Part shown: positions 1-9,966 of the stretch, piece after piece
Position numbering within the stretch: position 1 is the stretch's first letter
Layout: the number at the start of each line of letters is the position of its first letter
Origin: Anthoceros angustus
Taxonomy: Eukaryota; Streptophyta; Anthocerotopsida; Anthocerotales; Anthocerotaceae
Length of the DNA: 64,000 nt
Assembly: GCA_010909165.1 (NCBI GenBank)
Contig: VJWM01000221.1
Span: 124,001 to 188,000 of the forward strand
Reading direction: 5' to 3'
Notes under the pieces: model-generated
Databases searched by the model: none
What the model saw: the letters and a program-made list of their open reading frames with translations, nothing else
What the model was told of the DNA's origin: nothing
Position numbers and translations under genes: made by a program

Positions 1-340
1 ATCGGAATGAGGAAGTTGCTCGTCTTGCTGATGAACTTGAAAGGTCGGCCCAGCTGAAACAGCGTGAAGATGTCCAAGAAGCTCTGGTGGTTGGCCACGT
101 AAACAGCTCCCTCGTCCTCGGCTGGCAAGTTTTCCCAGCCAGATATTTCTGTCTTGTAAAAGGGAAATGTCGTCATTTGAGCCCAAACCTTATTAACCAG
201 GTGATGTGCCTTCCGCCTTGCTTTGTCAAAGAGCATCACAAAGGGGTGTAAGACGAGCATCACAATCAGCAAGGGAGCAGCAATGACAAGAGTCGTTGTG
301 TAGAAACATATAGCCCGCACCTTCTGCCACACAGATGCAT
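1..340 (-). CDS. LPAT1: Plastid 1-acylglycerol-3-phosphate acyltransferase (LPAT1/PlsC type), one internal exon, partial
   Basis: Read on the minus strand, this exon opens after a TTGCAG acceptor (plus 341-346) and runs off the left edge. It encodes VWQKVRAICFYTT, a hydrophobic segment, then HPFVMLFDKARRKAHH and the acyltransferase block I motif NHQSFLDI (the NHx4D catalytic His/Asp), followed by FKFISKTSNFLIP. The order matches plant plastid LPAT1, which acylates lysophosphatidic acid to phosphatidic acid in the plastid envelope. The later PEGTRS block lies outside the window. The 5' exon with the transit peptide must lie to the right. Assignment to LPAT1 rather than another PlsC protein rests on remembered similarity. 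Confidence 0.78.
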
Positions 341-1300
341 CTGCAAAGCAGCATCCACTAACAGAATCTGAGAACAGTGAAAGCCCTAACAGCATCCGGA
401 AACCTCAAAATTAAATCCCTCCCTTCCTTCCATCACCAGAAGGACCAAGCCTCACCTTTGCTCGCGGGCACAGTAAAATCCCATCCTCCACCCTGCACTG
501 CAGCACCTGCTACCTGGCAGCTAATCACCGCCCTGCCGCTCCTCTTTCCCCTGCCGCCGGCCTCGGCACGTTTGGCCGTCAAAAAAATTCCTTCCTCCTT
601 GCCAAAAAAATCAGAACCGAGGACTGCAACGCATGCGCCACCTCCTCCGCTCCATCTCGTGCTGCTCTTCCTCACTTCACAAGAAATAGAAAACAACTTC
701 ACACAAAACATCCAAATTCCACAGGCTCCACATTCCACAACAACACACAGTGTGATCAAGATCTCTACTTTGAAACCTACATTTCAGCACGCCACCTCTG
801 CCAACCCTATCCTCAGCCCCGCCGCTCCTCTTGCAGCACAGCACGCAAGGCGGAGGCAGATTCCTGCTCCCGCCGCTCCCCCGGCTCCCATTTCCCGCCA
901 CCAGCACCGCGCCTTGAAGAAGCCGCTGGTGCGGCCTCGCTACCGCATCGAATACCTCCATCACCGGCTCCTCTCTCCAATTCGTTGCGCTCACCTTCCG
1001 CACGGCCGCCGCAATCGCATTGATCCTCCACACCGGGCCACACCGCTACGCCGCGCAGAGAGCGGCAAGCTTATCCGAAGGCGAAAAATACGGTATAATC
1101 GTATCAAACGAGAATACGAATCAGAGTCCCAATCCTATCGTAAAGATTCCATGGAAAGTATACACATGCATATATAATAAAAACAAAACAAAGTATACAT
1201 GTGCTGGAGAACGGGTGTTTTCACATATGCCTTAGGCCAAATGGACACACATTTGTAAGAACATGGCTGTTAAGATTTAGATGGAGTGCTGGAAGCGGGT
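341..1300 (-). other. Intron and probable 5' exon/promoter region of the LPAT1-like gene
   Basis: GC-rich stretch upstream of the LPAT1 exon. An open minus-strand frame with an ATG at 959-961 (MEVFDAVARPHQRLL...) is rich in Arg, Ser and small residues and poor in acids, as a plastid transit peptide would be. I could not find a donor that joins it in frame to the exon at 340, so the 5' exon is a suggestion only. From about 1045 the base composition turns AT-rich and I see no coding signal. Confidence 0.3.
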
Positions 1301-1812
1301 GGATGAGCTTCGTGCTAGTAGTTTAGATATACTATGGTATAAGTTATTAAGTATAAATTTTTAAGATAAAAAAGTTCTATCTTAACTGGATTATTATAGA
1401 CTTCTTCTTTTTCTTCTTCACACCGTAGAAGACTAAAAAAACTTTCAGATCTATGTCCTTTGGAATCAGCGATCACAAGGATCAACAATATTGAAAAAGC
1501 CATTAACTAAAAATCTTAAATATCTCTAAAACAAAAATTGGTGTCTATTTCTGGAGGGAGTGGATGCCCTTAGTGCTAGTAGCTTAGACACAAGCTGTTA
1601 AGTATAAAGTTTTATGATAGAAAAAAATTCATCTTATGTGGATTAAAATAGATTTTTTCTTTTTCTTCTTCACAACGTAGAAGACAAAAAAAACTTACAA
1701 ATCCATGTCCTTTTAAAATTAGCGATCACAAGCAGCAGATCAAAGATATTTAAAATCTTTATTATAAAATAAAAATATTAAATATCTCTAAAACAATTAT
1801 GGGTGTCTATTC
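1283..1812. repeat. Tandem duplication, two units of about 260 bp
   Basis: The stretch 1283-1546 is repeated imperfectly at 1547-1812. Both units carry GTGCTAGTAG, the pyrimidine run CTTCTTTTTCTTCTTCACA, GTAGAAGAC and AATATCTCTAAAACAA. The end of the second unit (AATTATGGGTGTCTATT) resembles the sequence just after the stop codon of the GDSL copies near 34.42 kb and 36.08 kb. The units are therefore probably duplicated 3' flank of a GDSL lipase gene. Confidence 0.7.
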
Positions 1813-2400
1813 TAGGGTTGACCCCACTTTAATCGTTGTCCAATATTCATCGGTGAGATAACATCAATACCTCCGGTGTAATGAGTGATGTTGGTCCCAC
1901 CAAACATAGTTTAAAATATTAGAATATAGTTGAAAATTAAACAATTAAGGTAGTACGCCTCAATATGTCTCAATATCATAGGAAGCTTTGTCTCCAAATT
2001 GGAATCCTATGTGAAAACAGACTCGGAGTCAGCTATAGATTCATAACATGAATCATCAATAAACTTACTTAAAAAATAAAATACCATACATAAGAAGAGA
2101 TAAACATTAAAAAAATACCATACTCATTTGGAGATAAACTTATATCTTGCAAGAGGTTGAAGATTTGTTATTGTAGACAGCTCAATTTTTCTATATTTTT
2201 TATTATCTGTAAGATTATTTAATAGAAAACTAAACCTTGAGCTTGGAAATAGAAATTTTCAGTATTATTGAAAAATAATTATTCTAAGTATGTTTGAACA
2301 TTATACCAAATCATGTCTGCTTTGCTCCAAAATTCCATCTTTGGCAGAGGCATTTCAAGTAGAGTATGAGTATATTGATGGTGTATCCTTAACATCTTAT
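1813..2400 (-). pseudogene. GDSL lipase relic (C-terminal exon and a central exon piece)
   Basis: Minus-strand translation of 1820-1900 gives a degraded version of the GDSL block V region. A WDQHH-like motif is followed by DVISPMN, matching WDQYHPTH and [11 protein letters not shown] of the intact gene at 36.1-37.8 kb. The stretch 2285-2395 matches the exon-2 end of that gene (GILEQ-like for [10 protein letters not shown]) with the same flanking intron words (GTATGTTTGAACATTATACCAAATCA). No continuous frame remains and the catalytic Ser exon is absent. Confidence 0.6.
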
Positions 2401-2479
2401 TTTCATGTAATAAAAAGAGATGGATAATCTCATTTAAACTAATACAAAGTGAAACAAAGACACGTAAAGGAGTAGAGTA

Positions 2480-3945
2480 GACTTATTAATAGGCGAGATG
2501 GGAAATCCCATCTACCCCTGAAGTCCGAGGAGGAACAACCCAAAAAGGGCTAATACTAAAAGGGGAAGTCCTAGTCCCCTCGAATGCCTTTCCCGTAACT
2601 ACCTACTGCATCAATGATATCGTGATCCCTGTGCACCAATGATATCGTGGTCAGGGATGATGAAGTGCCTACCTACCACCGGTGCCGAAAAAGCCGCTAG
2701 TCCTGCGCGTGGCGTCCTATAAGCAGGCTTGGCGCTTTCTGAGCAATGAAACCCGGCGAAAGCCACCACAAAGGAAAGGGGGAGGCCCCTCCAATTCCTG
2801 TGGCTGTGATAGGCTTTTGCGCACTCCTTAATTAACCTAGAGAAGTCCTTGCCCATAGCCCCTGAGTCTCGAGGGCGGGGGGATGAAAATATGGCCGTCC
2901 TGCATAGGAGAGTACTTGTGAGTCTTGCTGGTTGCGCATCCTTCCGCCGCCCAGCCCGGGGGGTTGATGATGACGTTCTCGCATATAGAGTCTCTCGTGG
3001 GATCCGTGACAACCACATTAGCGATATAAATTTGCTCCCCCCTAGTATAAAAAAGGTCCGCCCTGAGTGACACGCCATTACACAATGTATATGGGCGCTC
3101 CCTGTGCGGAAAAAATTCGCTCTCCTTAGTTATCGAAAACATGACGTCGCGAACGGCGTCATGCATAGCAATACGTTGCGCCCCCATGGGACTACGGGCC
3201 AAATGGGATCCGAAATCGTCGATGGCAGCTTCACAACTGCACGTGGAAAGAGAAGAGGCCAGAGGATGAGCCAAACCGAGGTGGACCCTCATCGCGATCG
3301 AAAAGGATGCCAGTGCGATTCGGAACGCCGAAATGCAAGGCCGAGCCAAAAGCTAGGAGCCTGCCCCCTTCCCCGAACAGGAACGCAGGCAGGCCTGCGA
3401 AGACCTGGGAATGGAGGAGTCCAGAAGGAGGGCCCTTTGCGCTTGTAAATATTGCTTCTCCTGGAGAGAGGCTTGAAGGCCACGCATCCCTTCCTCAGAG
3501 AAAGAGGAAAAAGGAGGCATGGCTTCCCTAGCCTATGAGAAAAGGGAGTCCCTAGCCTATGAGGAAAGGGAGTCCCTAGCCTATGAGGGAAGGGAGTCCC
3601 TAGCCTATGAGGAAAGGGAGTCCCTAGCCTATGAGGGAAGGGAGTCCCTAGCCTATGAGGAAAGGGAGTCCCTAGCCTATGAGGGAAGGGAGTCCCTAGC
3701 CTATGAGGAAAGGGAGTCCCTAGCCTATGAGGGAAGGGAGTCCCTAGCCTATGAGAAAAGGGAGTCCCTAGCCTGCCTGAGAGAGACCTGCAAGGGGAAG
3801 GCCCCCTCCTCAACACTCGAGATGAAGGTTTCCAGGAGGGGGGAGTCTTGCATTAAGGACCGAGAGGCCAAAATTGGGGCAGAGAGGGCCCAACCCACAT
3901 ATAAAGGGAAGCATCAATACGAGAACTACACTACATGAAGGTTCG
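2480..3945 (-). mobile_element. 5'-truncated REL-type non-LTR retrotransposon, copy A
   Basis: On the minus strand 3349-2837 encodes the C-terminal part of the same retroelement protein seen nearly full length at 25.6-28.8 kb. It has a zinc-knuckle-like Cys cluster, MHDAVRDVMFSI, then LRADLFY...IANVVVTDPTRDSI and NPPGWAAEGCA. The 3' end lies near 2480-2520, where GAGATGGGAAATCCCATC forms a small hairpin shared with the other copies. Homology continues upstream, interrupted by the minisatellite at 3523-3775, to about 3945. There the antisense reading LACLRETCKGK...KIGAERAQ matches the reverse complement of the full copy near 27.63-27.77 kb. The RT catalytic core is missing, as expected for a 5'-truncated insertion. 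Confidence 0.75.
3523..3775. repeat. 24-bp minisatellite, about 10.5 units with an alternating 48-bp pattern
   Basis: The unit is close to GAGTCCCTAGCCTATGAGGAAAGG and is repeated without gaps. Units alternate between GAGGAA and GAGGGA, giving a 48-bp higher-order period; the first and tenth units carry GAGAAA instead. As 24 is a multiple of three, the array is open in several frames (plus: SLAYEERE/SLAYEGRE; minus: RLGTPFPH). It sits inside retroelement copy A, between blocks homologous to the full-length copy. The near-identity of the units points to recent expansion. Confidence 0.95.
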
Positions 3946-5145
3946 TCAAAAGTCTCGTACCGCACTAACCTCTTTTAGTGCACCTTCTATTGAGAACCTT
4001 GAGACTTCGTATTGCAAATGATTACAATATTAAATTAATAAGATAACAAGGTGATAATAACATGTAAAATATACCTTATTGCTGGTTCATATAAATAAAA
4101 AAATATATTCATAAAAATTATTTTTTTTGATTGTAGTTTTATAATATATGTAAAATGACCTTTTACATATGAATTTTTGCATATATAATACGGATTTATT
4201 AAGCCAACCAATTTAATACTCTTATATACTAGGACGATTGCCATAACCTGCCATGATCCCATGAGCTCTGAACATGAGGTTGAGACCATGAATACATAAC
4301 CAGTTTAATATTTCTATGTAGTAGAAAATTTAACAAAACTTGGAATGATCCATAACCTCTAGCGGCCAGGAGTGAGAGAAGAGGAAAAATCAGGAAAGAC
4401 TTAAACTAAGCTTGAGCGCGTACACAAGGCAAACTATGGAGTTAGAGTAGTTGGAATAGAGAGAAGAAGACAAGGTTTCTTAATGTGGTGGTAAAGTCTT
4501 CCTTACAGGTTTCCTAATATTACCAACTTCAACCCATCTCTAGTGAACAAAGTAGAATACATCCAACCGTGTCTCGCAACAAGCAACACATGAGTTCAGA
4601 AAACAACGAACAGGTGGGCGTTTGAAACAAGATGCCATGGGCTGACGGCTCTTCAGCCATATTGATCAAATTTTGCCTGGGAATACAGCAGTTGCATTCA
4701 ACACAAGGAACAGAGTGGCTCCTAACTAAGAGTTCCTGGTTAACAATTACATTGCTGCAAACTTGGAGTGAGATATACACTCCAAAGAGAGGACCTGAAG
4801 GCCGGAGCGTGGAACCCCAAAGAAAGTCATGCGCATGAGTACACGATCTTGCACATCATCGTCTCCAGGAGTGGAAAAGGGGCTCCCTCATCTCACATAG
4901 TTCGAAGGTGGTTGCCCACATGAATTGAAAGGTGGTCTTCCGCCTCGCAAGGGACTGCGGTTTGTCAACTGGTCAATGGTCAATGTGGCCACACTTTCGA
5001 GCCTCTGATTCCTCGCTTCCATTCCCCTAAACTCCGGAAATCATCTTTGTCGATCCAGTTGAACTCCATCTGGGTTGTAGAAAATCAGCCAAGCCTGAAT
5101 TTAGCTGAAACCCACTTACAACAAACATTGTAGAGAAGGAGGGGA
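3946..5145. other. Intergenic, no supported gene
   Basis: AT-rich to about 4350, then of mixed composition. Short open frames at 4529-4838 and 5152-5352 (the latter antisense to the last ObgC exon) have no recognisable motifs. The right part probably holds the ObgC 3' UTR. I saw no mobile-element ends. Confidence 0.4.
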
Positions 5146-8100
5146 TTATAAATGATGACAGTGGTGTACCTGGCCGACAATCACAGTGTCACCTTCCTGA
5201 ACTCCCTGTTCTCTGAGTGCTTTGCTCACCCCGCTAGCATTCAGAACATGCTGAAATCTTCTCACCGCTTCAAAGTACCTGAAATGCTTTCATTCTCAAT
5301 GAAGGTGACTGGTGGAAGAAGATTCCAGGCGAATGGAGGTAAACAAGTCTAAAGTTTGAGAACATACTCCCAATTCGTCATTTGGGTGAACCGTTTTAGT
5401 CCCGCTCCATCAATATACCATGTGCGCGTGTGTTTGTCACATGTTATCTTGAAGTCCTCTATAGGGGCACTCCGCTTCTGTTTCACAATCTCACCAACTG
5501 AAGGGCCTTTGACTTCCACATCTGATACAGTTTTCACAAGGCCACAAGGAAATCAAAACCGATGCTTGCAGGAAAAGGAACTTCTGCTTTCACATGTAGT
5601 GAAATGAACTTGCCTGCATCTGCCTCCACAGGCTGTGTACTCTGCTTCAGGAGCTCATAAGCTGCATCAACAACCTCCTTGGTGCCTTGCTGGGTCGCTG
5701 CGCTCATGCACAAGGGCTCAACTCCCTTGGTTCTCAGAAACCTCTGAAAATTCTCCCATCGGTCGGCGGCCTCTGGGACATCCATTTTGTTATAAGCCAC
5801 CACAAAAGGCTTGTGCTGAAGTTCGGGGTTGAAAAGCTGCAGCTCCAAGCGAACTGCTTCATACTCGTGCTCTGCTTGCTGACTCATCCCATCTACAACA
5901 TGAATCTACAAACATTTCCAAACACATCCGCTGTTACCGCAAAGTGACTTGCAAACACGCATCGACGGCACGAAGGTGCACACACTAAGAAATCGCGACC
6001 AAAATGAAGATAGGGGCAACCAAAGAGAAGCAGCAGATATGGAAAAGCACAGGGAAGGATCATAATAAGGCTTACAAGGACCCGACACCTTTCCGTGTGC
6101 CGCAAAAATTCATGGCCAAGTCCATATCCAGTATGTGCTCCCTCAAGCAAGCCAGGTAGATCAGCCACCACCATAGATGCATCAAACCCCAAAGCCACCA
6201 CCCCCAAATTTGGTAAAAGAGTAGTGAAGGGGTAGTTAGCAATCTCTGGTCGAGCTGCACTGATGGAACTCAACAGCGTGCTTTTTCCAGCGTTTGGCAC
6301 CCCTATGATACCAGCGTCTGCCACAAGCTTTAGCTCCAGTTCTACCCACCTGAAAGTTGACAGTCCAGAGCTACAGGTGAGCCTCAACAACCAGAGAAAA
6401 GAGCTCCACGGTTTTTCAGGCCCCATAACCAACATCTAGGTGACAATACAGCAGGCAGCAGGTATCTTAAGACAGACATTTCTGCTCCTTCTTCGCCATT
6501 TTCAGCAATTTGTGGAGCTTTGTTGCGACCTGACTTGAAGGCCCCATTTCCCCGCCCACCTCGCCCTCCTGGCAAAAGCAACTCTCGCTGTCCAGGCCTT
6601 GACAGGTCCAAAAGAATATCCCCATTGCCTTCGGAATCTTTGACAAGGGTTCCTACAGGCACCTTCACAATGCAATGCTCACCCGTAGCCCCTGTCTTGC
6701 CCTTCCCCTGCCCATGGCTACCTCTTGTGGCTCTGAAATGTACAGTTCTTCTGAACGGCAAAAGCGAATTTATAGCAGGGTCTGCTTCAATGTACACGTC
6801 ACCTCCATCTCCACCATTACCCCCCGAAGGACCTCCAAACGGCACAAACTTCTCCCTTCTAAACGCTACAACTCCATCACCTCCATCTCCAGCTTTCGCA
6901 TAGATTTTGGCTCTGTCGAAACATCTCATTACAGCTGGAATACCTCTCTTATCCATATCTAGGTCGTCCACATCTTCATCCTCTTCATCCTCACGAGGTG
7001 CTGCAGTTATTCGTCGCTTCTCTGGAAGGAAGCTCATGGCTTCTGTGGTCAGGTGTTCTGAGATGTCTTCCGAACTGCCATCATCCTCAGAATCCTCCAG
7101 AACAAGTCGAGAAACTGTTTTATTAGTGGGGGCAACGGGGCTGGTGTGCCTCTCCTTACCCCTCCTCCTCACAATCCCTTGATCCTTGTCCCACTTGTAC
7201 GCCTCGAGAAATTTTGAGGGAGTAGGCTCCGTTGGAATTTCCAGACTATCTTGGTCTTCCTCGCCATTGTCAGATAGAGATGCTGACGGTCCAGTGCCAC
7301 TGCTACTCCCTTGACTTTTTTCTTTTGCTATTTGTTCCTCCATCTTGCCAACAAGCTCCTTGAGCCTGGCTAACTCTTTCTCCATTTCAGTAACGTTCTC
7401 TTTACCGCTCGCCCCCTGACCCTGCAACCTCGGAGTTGATCAAGCTGATGCCACCATAACTGAGTAAGAAACTTTACTGCACCAGGTGTGACACTTACCG
7501 GGGATTGCTTAGAAGGAGAAGCAGCAGCTGAAGACGCACGTCGTTCTTTCTCTGCTCGTTCCCTTTCTAGCTCGGCAATCTCCTCCTCCGCTTCCAACAA
7601 TAGAGCAGCTTCTTCTTCAGCAGTCATGGGTCCTAAATCCCCCTCCCACACTTCCACAAGCTCCAGATCCTCATCGCCCTCGGCCAGCCTCCTGTCCCAT
7701 TCCTCGTCATCTATTTCCACCCACTCTTCCTTCTCATCTTCACCATCCACACCTTCCTCCGCACCTTCCTCTTCACCATCCACTCCAGCATCCCCTGCAT
7801 CCTGGTCCCGGAGAAGCACGTGCTCACGAGCCCGTTCCTCGGACACTCTCACACCCCCAGAGCCTGAATCTGTTTCAGGGTCAGGACGCTTCGAACTTTT
7901 CCATCCACCTGGATTCCTAGCATACCATGATGCCAACGGCAAATTCTCCTCTTCCCTGGGCTGCAAGGCAGTGACTGATGCTCCAGCAGACCATAAATCC
8001 AGTACCACTGGCTCACTTTCCTTCTTCACTGAAGGCACATTATCCTTCCTCCTCTTGTCTAGAACGGCCTGCTTTCCTGTGCCGTCGACTTTTTTGGAAC

Positions 8101-8308
8101 CACCTTTCCCAGCACAAGTCACAGATACATGTCGTCTTGTTCCACATGAATTCTTGCCCATGAAATGTGCGTTCCACCGATCCAGGTTCAGAGCTGAACC
8201 AATCCCAGAGGACCTGCACAAAGGTGTGAGTGCCTGGCCTCCATGGCTGGAGCCGTGGACTCCTTGAGGGGCCACACCCGAGGCTGCAAATGGCAGCAAC
8301 TTAGCCAT
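5146..8308 (-). CDS. OBGC: Chloroplast Obg-type GTPase (ObgC), six exons
   Basis: Exons on the minus strand are 8308-7499, 7421-6478, 6349-6076, 5905 to about 5580, 5521-5368 and 5278-5146. The protein starts with a transit-like [11 protein letters not shown] and continues with a very acidic, Glu-rich region of roughly 300 residues. It then has the glycine-rich Obg domain ([45 protein letters not shown]). The G domain shows P-loop [10 protein letters not shown], switch [12 protein letters not shown] and NKMD, and a C-terminal domain follows (MTNWE...GDTVIVGQ). The exon 2/3 join ([10 protein letters not shown]) and the exon 5/6 join keep frame. Plant ObgC is needed for plastid ribosome biogenesis and chloroplast development. 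The exon 4/5 junction is unresolved: the acceptor TATCAG needs a phase-1 donor and only weak candidates exist, so an assembly indel is possible. The product is longer than the roughly 680 residues I remember for Arabidopsis. Confidence 0.93.
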
Positions 8309-8497
8309 CGCAACACTTCAGCCGAGACACATCACTGAGTCTGGGATACTGTGAGGTCTGGGAGTCCTGTCGAGCCTGGACTAGGGTTTAGCTAGCTCTT
8401 GTCCGGGGTTTAGGCTGATTTTGGGCATCTATCGTAGGGCGAGCTATCGTTGATGCTGGGAGGAATAAGGTGGTGACATTCAAGCTACGCACGCAAT
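8309..8497. promoter_or_regulatory. Short divergent promoter region between ObgC and the ZNRD2-like gene
   Basis: Only 189 bp separate the two start codons, so both 5' UTRs and core promoters must share this stretch. I see no clear TATA box. The position is the only evidence. Confidence 0.5.
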
Positions 8498-9697
8498 ATG
8501 GGATCTGAGCAGAATGAGGTGGGCATGGTGGACACGCACATGGAGGAACAGGAGGCGGCAATGGCCGAGCGGCTTCAGAAATCAGCAGATTGCAGCGCTG
8601 CTTTGGCTGAGAAGCTGCTGCAGGGGTGGACACTGATGGGTGTGCATTGCCCCCAGTGCATCACGCCTCTGATGCGGAACAGGTGAACTTCTCTACCGGA
8701 CTGTTTTGCAGTTAACTGGCAAGGAGCGGCATGATCATGTGGAACTTGTGCTTGATTTGGAACTCTGGTTCTTGTCATCTTGTTACAGGCAGAGGCAGCT
8801 ATATTGTGTGTCTTGCGTTCAGTGGGTGTTGACAGAGGAAGAGGCCGCACTCAGAACGGGAAAGAACCATGAGGGACGCAGCCATCATTTTGACAACCCT
8901 CATATTGCCCGATCTCTAACCAACACGGCTGTCCCTGCGGTCCAGGATGAGGTGCTGCATGTCGGGGCCAATGGTAACGAGGGGGCAGAAGAAGCATATG
9001 CATTGGCGGCAGCTATGAACGAGAGGCTGCAGGCCTCCAGGCACGGACACCGATCCTCCGACACCCCTGCTCCCGCAATGCAAGATGAGGTGCGCAACGG
9101 TGGAGGCAACAACCCAGCAGCTTATGATCAGGTGTCAGCGGAATCACATACTGCTACTCCTAACGGCCTACGACCTCCCACCTATGGCAAGCTGCCGTCT
9201 CTGGTCCTTCCTAAGGTATGGCCCCAAATGGTTTCATCGTAAGCTGAGCGAAGGCAGTGGCCATGTTGTGACACCAACTGCATACCCCAGGTAATTGTGC
9301 CTCCGAAGCCAGAAACTGTACAAACCCAGACTGTGAAGACACTCTTCCTGAAGATGGAGGTAAGTGGGTACCATGCGTTGATTTCTTCCATCAGCCACCG
9401 TTGGATCCGACACCCTGAGTCTCATTGGCATTGTAACGCAGGAAATCCGAAGCCGGATTGCCATAACCCAGGATGTGGAGGAGCTGAAACAGGTACGTAC
9501 TTGGGCTTGGGCATCTGAGCTGAGACTCTGGCAGCACCCGAGTTACTTCTGAGACTCCATTTTCCTTGCTGCAGCTCTTCCAGGTCCTTTCTGTTTGCGT
9601 AGACACCATAAACGTTGTCAAGAGCATTTCAAGTGAGGAAACAGCGTTCGTAAAACCCTGGAAGGCTACCACTTGGAAGGACGATGAGGGCCAGTGA
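8498..9697 (+). CDS. ZNRD2/SSSCA1-like zinc-ribbon protein (autoantigen p27 family), five exons
   Basis: Exons are 8498-8682, 8789-9215, 9291-9359, 9442-9492 and 9575-9697, all with GT-AG borders and continuous frame. The N-terminal region reads AERLQKSADCSAALAEKLLQ, then GWTLMGVHCPQC, a short spacer with PLMRNR, and LYCVSC. This is the CxxC...CxxC zinc ribbon typical of the Sjogren/scleroderma autoantigen 1 (ZNRD2) family. The middle is low-complexity, and the C-terminus is helical (EIRSRIAITQDVEELKQ). Animal ZNRD2 associates with tankyrase-related and WASH-related factors; the plant role is not known to me. The gene diverges from ObgC and lies 269 bp upstream of HAP2 on the same strand. Confidence 0.88.
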
Positions 9698-9966
9698 AGC
9701 AGCCACAGCTGCGAGAATGTTCTAGTGTATTTGCTTTAGAAGCATCGAGCTACAGAGCAGGTTGCGTATGTACAGGCGGACAAGGCTAGCTGACGTTCAG
9801 TAGTTTTAGTCACCTTCCGTTCCAACCTAACGGCGGCCGTTATGTCGTCCTCGACCCCGGCATGTGCGCACCCTGCGGTTGCATGGCAGGGCATCGCGAG
9901 GATCGCATCAGAACAAACCACCTGCCCTGCTGGTGGAAGGAGCACCGCCCAGACACCTCGGACAAG

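Noticed and set aside
3519-3938. SLAYEERE-repeat protein as a real gene
   Set aside because: The frame is produced by the 24-bp minisatellite and lies antisense to a retroelement remnant.
7488-8267. Plus-strand Ser-rich frame of 259 codons
   Set aside because: It is the shadow of ObgC exon 1, whose Glu codons read as Ser/Leu on the other strand.
9862-9966. Upstream in-frame ATG for HAP2 (MCAPCGCMAGHRED)
   Set aside because: The Cys-rich start briefly resembled an internal HAP2 cysteine block, but it lies before the signal peptide and has no counterpart in family N-termini.
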